Origin: Chloroflexus islandicus
Lineage (GTDB): Bacteria; Chloroflexota; Chloroflexia; Chloroflexales; Chloroflexaceae
Direction: 5' to 3'
Assembly (NCBI RefSeq): GCF_001650695.1
Contig: NZ_LWQS01000037.1
Location: forward strand, 26,853 to 90,852
DNA length: 64,000 nt
In this document: positions 60,029-64,000 of the stretch, piece after piece
Numbering within the stretch: the first letter of the stretch is position 1
Layout of the letters: each line of letters starts with the position of its first letter
The notes under the pieces: generated by a model
What the model saw: only the letters and a program-made list of their open reading frames with translations
Databases searched by the model: none
Told to the model about the DNA's origin: nothing
Made by a program: the position numbers and the translations under genes

Positions 60029-60376
60029 ATGCCTGCCCTCCGCTTCGATTGGCGCTGGCTCGCATTGTTTGCTATCATCATTGTGCTTGCCAATACTCGC
60101 AGCCTGCCGTGGCCGCTCACTGCGCTGGCGTTAGCTTTGCCCGCCGGCTGGCTGCTCTATCAGGCGGCGCAGACGCTTGGCATCTCATTGCCCGGCGGGC
60201 GACCATCCACCCGCGTGACCTATTGGCGTGGCCGCCGGATCGAAACGAGCGGCCCGCCGCGCCGTAATGCGCTCTGGAATCGCGCTAACCTTGCGCCCGG
60301 CTTGCTCTACGGCGTGGTCGGGCTGGCCTTGGCGCTGGCGGCGCTGGCGGTCGTGGCCCGCAACCTCGGCATCTAA
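60029..60376 (+). CDS. Small three-span membrane protein next to the dynamin-like GTPase
   Basis: 115 residues from the ATG at 60029, preceded by AAAGGAG. Hydrophobic segments: WRWLALFAIIIVLANTRSLP, WPLTALALALPAGWLLYQAA and APGLLYGVVGLALALAALAV, with a basic loop (about 55-85, RVTYWRGRRIETSGPPRRNA). No family recognised. It lies 34 bp before the dynamin-like gene and may serve as a membrane partner. Confidence 0.7.
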   Translation: MPALRFDWRWLALFAIIIVLANTRSLPWPLTALALALPAGWLLYQAAQTLGISLPGGRPSTRVTYWRGRRIETSGPPRRNALWNRANLAPGLLYGVVGLALALAALAVVARNLGI

Positions 60377-60410
60377 TGCGCGCCTGTTGAATACTCTTGC
60401 GAGGAGCAAC

Positions 60411-62177
60411 GTGATTACTCTGCCCTTCGGTCTCTTTCGCCGCCGCCGCTTGACGACCGAACAGCAAGATGCGCTGCTGAACGAGCTCGATGCACTCTTG
60501 CAACGAATCGAGGCGGCACTCGACCGGTTCGGCTCCGATGTTGAGACCGCTGACCGCAATGCGCTCGCCGGCAGCCGCGCCAGTTTGCGCGAGCTGTTTC
60601 TGATTGTGGTCGCCGGTGAGTTTAATTCCGGTAAATCGACCTTTCTCAACGCGCTGCTCGGTGCGCAGGTGCTGCCCGAAGGCGTTACCCCTACCACCGA
60701 TGCGATTACGTTGCTCAAGTATGGCGATGAGCCGTTCGACGAACTGATCGAACCCGGTCTGCGTCTGCACCACTATCCCGCCGAGATGCTCCGCCAATTG
60801 ACCGTGGTTGATACCCCCGGCACCAATGCCGTCATCCGCCAGCACGAGCGGTTGACCCGTGAATATATTCCACGCGCTGATCTGGTCATTTTTCTCACCT
60901 CGGCGGATCGCCCGTTTACCGAGAGCGAACGCGCATTTCTTGAGTTGATCAAAGAGTGGGGGAAGAAGGTGGTCGTGGTGATCAACAAAGCCGACATCCT
61001 CACCCCCGCCGAACAAGACCAAGTGGCCCAGTTTGTCCGCGAGCATGTCAACCGGGTGCTCGAACAATCACCCGAATTGTTTATGGTCTCGGCCCGCCGC
61101 GCCCTCCAAGCCCGCCAGCAAGCCGGCGACACCGCTGCCGAACAATGGCAAGCCAGCGGAATGGCGGCCATCGAACATTTCGTGGTTGACACACTCGACG
61201 AAGAGACTCGTTTCCGCCTCAAGGTGCTCTCGCCGCTCGGCGTGGCGCGCCGGATTACGACCAAGTATCTTGATGCTACCGAAGCGCGCCTCGCCACCCT
61301 GCGCGATGATATTCAGGCTATCGACCAGATCGACCGCCAACTGGCCCTGTTTGGCGATGAGTTGAAACAAGACGCCGAGTATCATCTCACCGAGATTGAT
61401 CGCGTGCTGACCACGATCCAAGAGCGCGGTGATCGTTTCTGCGACGAGACGATCCGGCTCAGCCGCATCCGCGAACTCATTGACGGCAACCGGCTGCGCG
61501 CTGCGTTCGAGCAAGAGGTGATCGGCGATTCGTACCAACACCTCGACCAGCGCGTGCAAAAACTGATCGACTGGTTGATGGAAAAGAATCTGCGTTTGCA
61601 ACAGAGTGTTGATGAGTTTATCCAACAACGTGCGCTGGCCCATCGCGAACGGATGCTCGGCAGCGTCGGCGGCAGTTTCGCCTACAACCGGCAAGCCTTG
61701 CTTGAGAGCATCGGCCAAGCGGCGCAGACGGCGATGGCCAGCTATAACCGGCAGGCCGAAGCCCACCAATTGGCTACCGAAGTGCAGTCATCGGTCGCGG
61801 CTACCGCCATCACCGGCGTGGGTGCGTTGGGGTTGGGCGCCACCCTCGTCGCCCTCTTCCATACCGTTTTGCTCGATATGACCGGCATTCTGGCGGCGCT
61901 GACCGTCGCCGGACTGGGGTTGGCGATCTTGCCGGCCAAACGTCGCCAAGCCAAAGAAACCATCCGCAAGAAGATCGACGAGGTGCGGAACCAGTTGCGC
62001 GCCGATCTGCGCCAGCAGATCGAGCGCGAGAGCGAGCGCACCATCTTGCAGATTCGCGAGCGCAACGCGCCGTTTATCCGCTTTGTGCGCGCTCAGCAAG
62101 AGCAGTTGATCGATCTGCAACGCACGTTTTCCGATCTCGCCGTCGCGGTTGAGAAGCTGAGCAAGCAGGCGGGCTAG
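60411..62177 (+). CDS. Bacterial dynamin-like GTPase
   Basis: 588 residues from the GTG at 60411, just after GAGGAG. The GTPase motifs are G1 GEFNSGKST (69-77), G2 Thr in PEGVTPTTDA, G3 VVDTPGTNA (132-140) and G4 INKAD (191-195). Long helical stretches (about 250-480 and 540-588) enclose a hydrophobic hairpin near 480-525 (ITGVGALGLGATLVALFHTV, ILAALTVAGLGLAILP) that would insert into membrane. This layout matches cyanobacterial BDLP and other bacterial dynamins, which remodel or repair membranes. It is about 3.6 kb from the peptidase row on the opposite strand. The frame upstream to 60228 overlaps the small membrane gene and is not used. Confidence 0.9.
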   Translation: MITLPFGLFRRRRLTTEQQDALLNELDALLQRIEAALDRFGSDVETADRNALAGSRASLRELFLIVVAGEFNSGKSTFLNALLGAQVLPEGVTPTTDAITLLKYGDEPFDELIEPGLRLHHYPAEMLRQLTVVDTPGTNAVIRQHERLTREYIPRADLVIFLTSADRPFTESERAFLELIKEWGKKVVVVINKADILTPAEQDQVAQFVREHVNRVLEQSPELFMVSARRALQARQQAGDTAAEQWQASGMAAIEHFVVDTLDEETRFRLKVLSPLGVARRITTKYLDATEARLATLRDDIQAIDQIDRQLALFGDELKQDAEYHLTEIDRVLTTIQERGDRFCDETIRLSRIRELIDGNRLRAAFEQEVIGDSYQHLDQRVQKLIDWLMEKNLRLQQSVDEFIQQRALAHRERMLGSVGGSFAYNRQALLESIGQAAQTAMASYNRQAEAHQLATEVQSSVAATAITGVGALGLGATLVALFHTVLLDMTGILAALTVAGLGLAILPAKRRQAKETIRKKIDEVRNQLRADLRQQIERESERTILQIRERNAPFIRFVRAQQEQLIDLQRTFSDLAVAVEKLSKQAG

Positions 62178-62243
62178 GTGGAGCAGGGTTGCGCACGTAC
62201 CCTTGATATGCTTGACTATCCGCGACGAGCAATGCGCTGCCGG

Positions 62244-62405
62244 GGAGCGCGGGCCGCTCGCCCGCCACGCATCGCGCTGGTCACCGGAGCGCGGGCCGCT
62301 CGCCCGCCACGCATCGCTCCTACCGCCGGAGCGCGGGCCGCTCGCCCGCCACGCATCGCTCCTACCGCCGGAGCGCGGGCCGCCGGAGCGCGGGCCGCTG
62401 GCCCG
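62244..62405. repeat. 42-bp tandem repeat array
   Basis: Units start at 62244, 62286 and 62328, with a truncated unit at 62370 and another at 62385. Each begins GGAGCGCGGGCCGCTCGCCC and contains a GCGGGC...GCCCGC hairpin. The array fills the gap between the dynamin-like gene and the glycosyltransferase. Because 42 is a multiple of three, it opens frames on both strands, none of which look like real genes. Confidence 0.85.
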
Positions 62406-62527
62406 CTCCACCCCATTACCATTGCGCGTGGCGCTGATCTGGTGCGGAGCAAGCAGCACCGCACGGCAAAGCGATGCCCGGCGTGTACGGCAGGCCACCG
62501 CCCAGCGATGGTGAGCAAACATTGACG

Positions 62528-63823
62528 ATGATGCGCATTCTCATCCCATCCGATGTCTTCCCGCCCGATGGACGCGGCGGCGCGGCGTGGAGCACGCACG
62601 CCCTTGCCACCGGCTTGCATGCCCGCGGCCATCAGGTGCAGATCATCGTGCCCTGCCGCCACCCATGCCGGCGACCATTGGTCGATCGGGTTGATGGCCT
62701 GCCCGTCCGGCGCGTACCCTACTACGCGCCTGCGCTGCCCTTCGTGCAAAACTACTTTCGCCACGAACGGTTCTGGCCGCGGCTGGCGCACGCCATCATC
62801 GCCGCCGGCCACGATCTCGGCGGGGTTGATGTGATCCATGCTCAGCATACCCAAGCCGCCGCCGCCGCCATCCTCGCCCGCGCCGCGCTCAAGGCGCCGG
62901 TGGTGGTGACGGTGCGCGATCATTGGCCATGGGACTACTTCGCCACCGGGTTGCACGGCAACCGTATTCCGCATCCGGGTGGCTCGTGGCCGGCGCTGGC
63001 CACCGATCTGGTTGCCCGCCTCGGCCCGCTGCGCGGCACGCTGGCCTTGCTGGCCATCCCCTATCTGCGATCGCATGTCGCCACGCGCGCCGCCCTGCTT
63101 GGCAAGGCCGACGCGGTGATCGCGCCGAGCCAGTACATCGCTCGCCGGCTGGCCGGCATCGTTGATCCGGCCCGCATCCACGTGTTGCCCAACATGGTTG
63201 ACATCGCCGCTAGCGATGCGATCGCCGCCGCTGCGCCGCAGATCACGTGGGATGGGGCGCTGGTGCTGTTTGCCGGCAAGTTGGAAGCGAACAAAGGCGC
63301 TGGCGTGCTGATCGAGCTCATTGCGGCGCTGGCCTCCCGCCGGGCCGAGTTGCCGCCGCTGACCCTGCTGATCGCCGGCGATGGCGCGTTGCGGCCAGCG
63401 ATTGAGGCGGCGCTCAAGGCTAGCGGCTTGCCCGGACGGGTGCTGGCATGGGTTGAGCACGACGAACTGCTCCGGCTTACGGCCCGTTGCGATCTGCTGA
63501 TCTTCCCCTCGAACTGGGGCGAGCCGCTGGCGCGCGCGTTGATCGAAGCAGCGGCGCTGGGAGCGCCGATTGTAGCCATGCCGACCGGCGGCACGCCTGA
63601 TATTGTCACCCACGGCGAAACCGGCATCCTCGCCCCTACCCTGCCGGCAATGGCAGCGTGGATCGTCCGCCTGCTCAACGACCCCGCCACCCGCCAGCGG
63701 CTTGGCGCCGCCGCCCGCACCGCCGCCCGCGAACGCTTCGCCACCGACCGCCTGTTGCCACGCTACGAGGCGTTGTACGCCGAGTTAGCGCAACGACGCA
63801 AAGGAGTCAATCCAAAGCAATGA
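62528..63823 (+). CDS. GT4-family glycosyltransferase
   Basis: 431 residues (ATG at 62528 or 62531). The N-terminal Rossmann domain opens with MMRILIPSDVFPPDGRGGAA (GGA donor loop) and VDVIHAQHTQ; the C-terminal domain contains LVLFAGKLEANKGAGVLIEL, PGRVLAWVEHDELLRLTARC and the EX7E region PSNWGEPLARALIEAAALGA, then MPTGGTPDIV. It is a retaining GT-B enzyme that transfers a nucleotide-activated sugar, probably for a surface glycan or glycolipid. No ribosome-binding site is seen. Confidence 0.9.
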   Translation: MMRILIPSDVFPPDGRGGAAWSTHALATGLHARGHQVQIIVPCRHPCRRPLVDRVDGLPVRRVPYYAPALPFVQNYFRHERFWPRLAHAIIAAGHDLGGVDVIHAQHTQAAAAAILARAALKAPVVVTVRDHWPWDYFATGLHGNRIPHPGGSWPALATDLVARLGPLRGTLALLAIPYLRSHVATRAALLGKADAVIAPSQYIARRLAGIVDPARIHVLPNMVDIAASDAIAAAAPQITWDGALVLFAGKLEANKGAGVLIELIAALASRRAELPPLTLLIAGDGALRPAIEAALKASGLPGRVLAWVEHDELLRLTARCDLLIFPSNWGEPLARALIEAAALGAPIVAMPTGGTPDIVTHGETGILAPTLPAMAAWIVRLLNDPATRQRLGAAARTAARERFATDRLLPRYEALYAELAQRRKGVNPKQ

Positions 63824-64000
63824 AGATGCGAGCATCCGTAACTACCGCATCAGAAGCCTGATCAGAATGTCTCCTATTCTGCTGTACTCCATTTACCCAA
63901 TAACTCTTTGCGGAGCCGGATAGCCGGCTCTACTGCGCCTTTGCGCTCCCCCCCTCCCCCAGCGGGGGAGGGGCCGGGGGTGGGGGCCAATCCTCCCCTC
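63824..64000. repeat. Intergenic tail with a family B hairpin
   Basis: No gene starts here. GAGCCGG...CCGGCTC at 63913-63930 is a short family B element, and the last 60 bp (CCCCAGCGGGGGAGGGG) match the dispersed GC-rich segment seen at 21050 and 26890. Confidence 0.7.

Overview
The window is a bacterial chromosome segment of high G+C content. The gene set fits a Chloroflexota bacterium, most likely a Chloroflexus-like member of the Chloroflexales. This is inferred from the gene content (aldehyde ferredoxin oxidoreductase, cyclic-nucleotide/ferredoxin fusion, tandem CPBP proteases, lamin-tail protein, CCAEP-tail radical SAM protein) and from the many dispersed GC-rich palindromic repeats. No rRNA, CRISPR array or complete insertion sequence was seen. 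Three tRNA genes (Val-GAC, Asp-GTC, Glu-CTC) lie on the minus strand, all with an encoded CCA end.

Layout. 1-2.4 kb: a partial aldehyde ferredoxin oxidoreductase diverges from a double cyclic-nucleotide-binding/4Fe-4S protein. 2.4-10 kb: a sugar locus with an autoregulated LacI-type repressor (three operator palindromes, one consensus-like promoter), binding protein, two permeases, a GH65 disaccharide phosphorylase and a beta-phosphoglucomutase; together they import an alpha-glucoside, phosphorolyse it and feed glucose 6-phosphate to glycolysis. 10-16.5 kb: two tandem CPBP (CAAX-type) membrane proteases, an OmpR-type two-component pair and a lamin-tail lipoprotein-like protein. 17-21 kb: CCA-adding enzyme, M42 aminopeptidase, S41 protease with an altered catalytic Lys. 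21.8-28.5 kb: fatty-acid desaturase, the conserved trio of circularly permuted ATP-grasp, alpha-E and transglutaminase proteins, and the radical SAM protein. 28.9-35.9 kb: a frameshifted DNA methyltransferase, ATP-grasp, YggX, formyltransferase-like, STAS and FHA proteins.

36.8-49.3 kb: a fumarylacetoacetase-fold protein without metal ligands, two methyltransferases, an EamA-type transporter and a GT-C-like membrane protein in an overlapping row, a CBS protein, a phosphatidylserine decarboxylase-like protein lacking the pyruvoyl serine, a RibD-like reductase, an ECF sigma/anti-sigma pair, a PAS-PAS-STAS protein and an M20 amidohydrolase. 49.4-53.6 kb: MBL hydrolase, aldehyde dehydrogenase, an orphan 66-residue protein behind a good promoter, SufE. 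53.6-62.2 kb is the most unusual part. A minus-strand row encodes a receiver/winged-helix regulator, a clan-CD (caspase/gingipain-like) cysteine peptidase with a Pro-rich linker, a 238-residue protein ending in a hydrophobic segment, and a free-standing copy of the peptidase C-terminal domain. A divergent histidine kinase, a single receiver, a small membrane protein and a dynamin-like GTPase follow. 62.5-63.8 kb is a GT4 glycosyltransferase.

Spaces between genes are filled with dispersed repeats: two families of perfect or near-perfect hairpins (GTGCGGCAG type and AGCCGGAC type), the GTCATTGCGAGG/CGAAGCAATC family, the ACGCAAAG family, and composite arrays built around CCCGGCCCTGAAGGGCCGGG. 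Several starts were moved inward from the longest open frame on ribosome-binding-site or domain evidence. All functional calls rest on motifs read by eye; no database search was possible.
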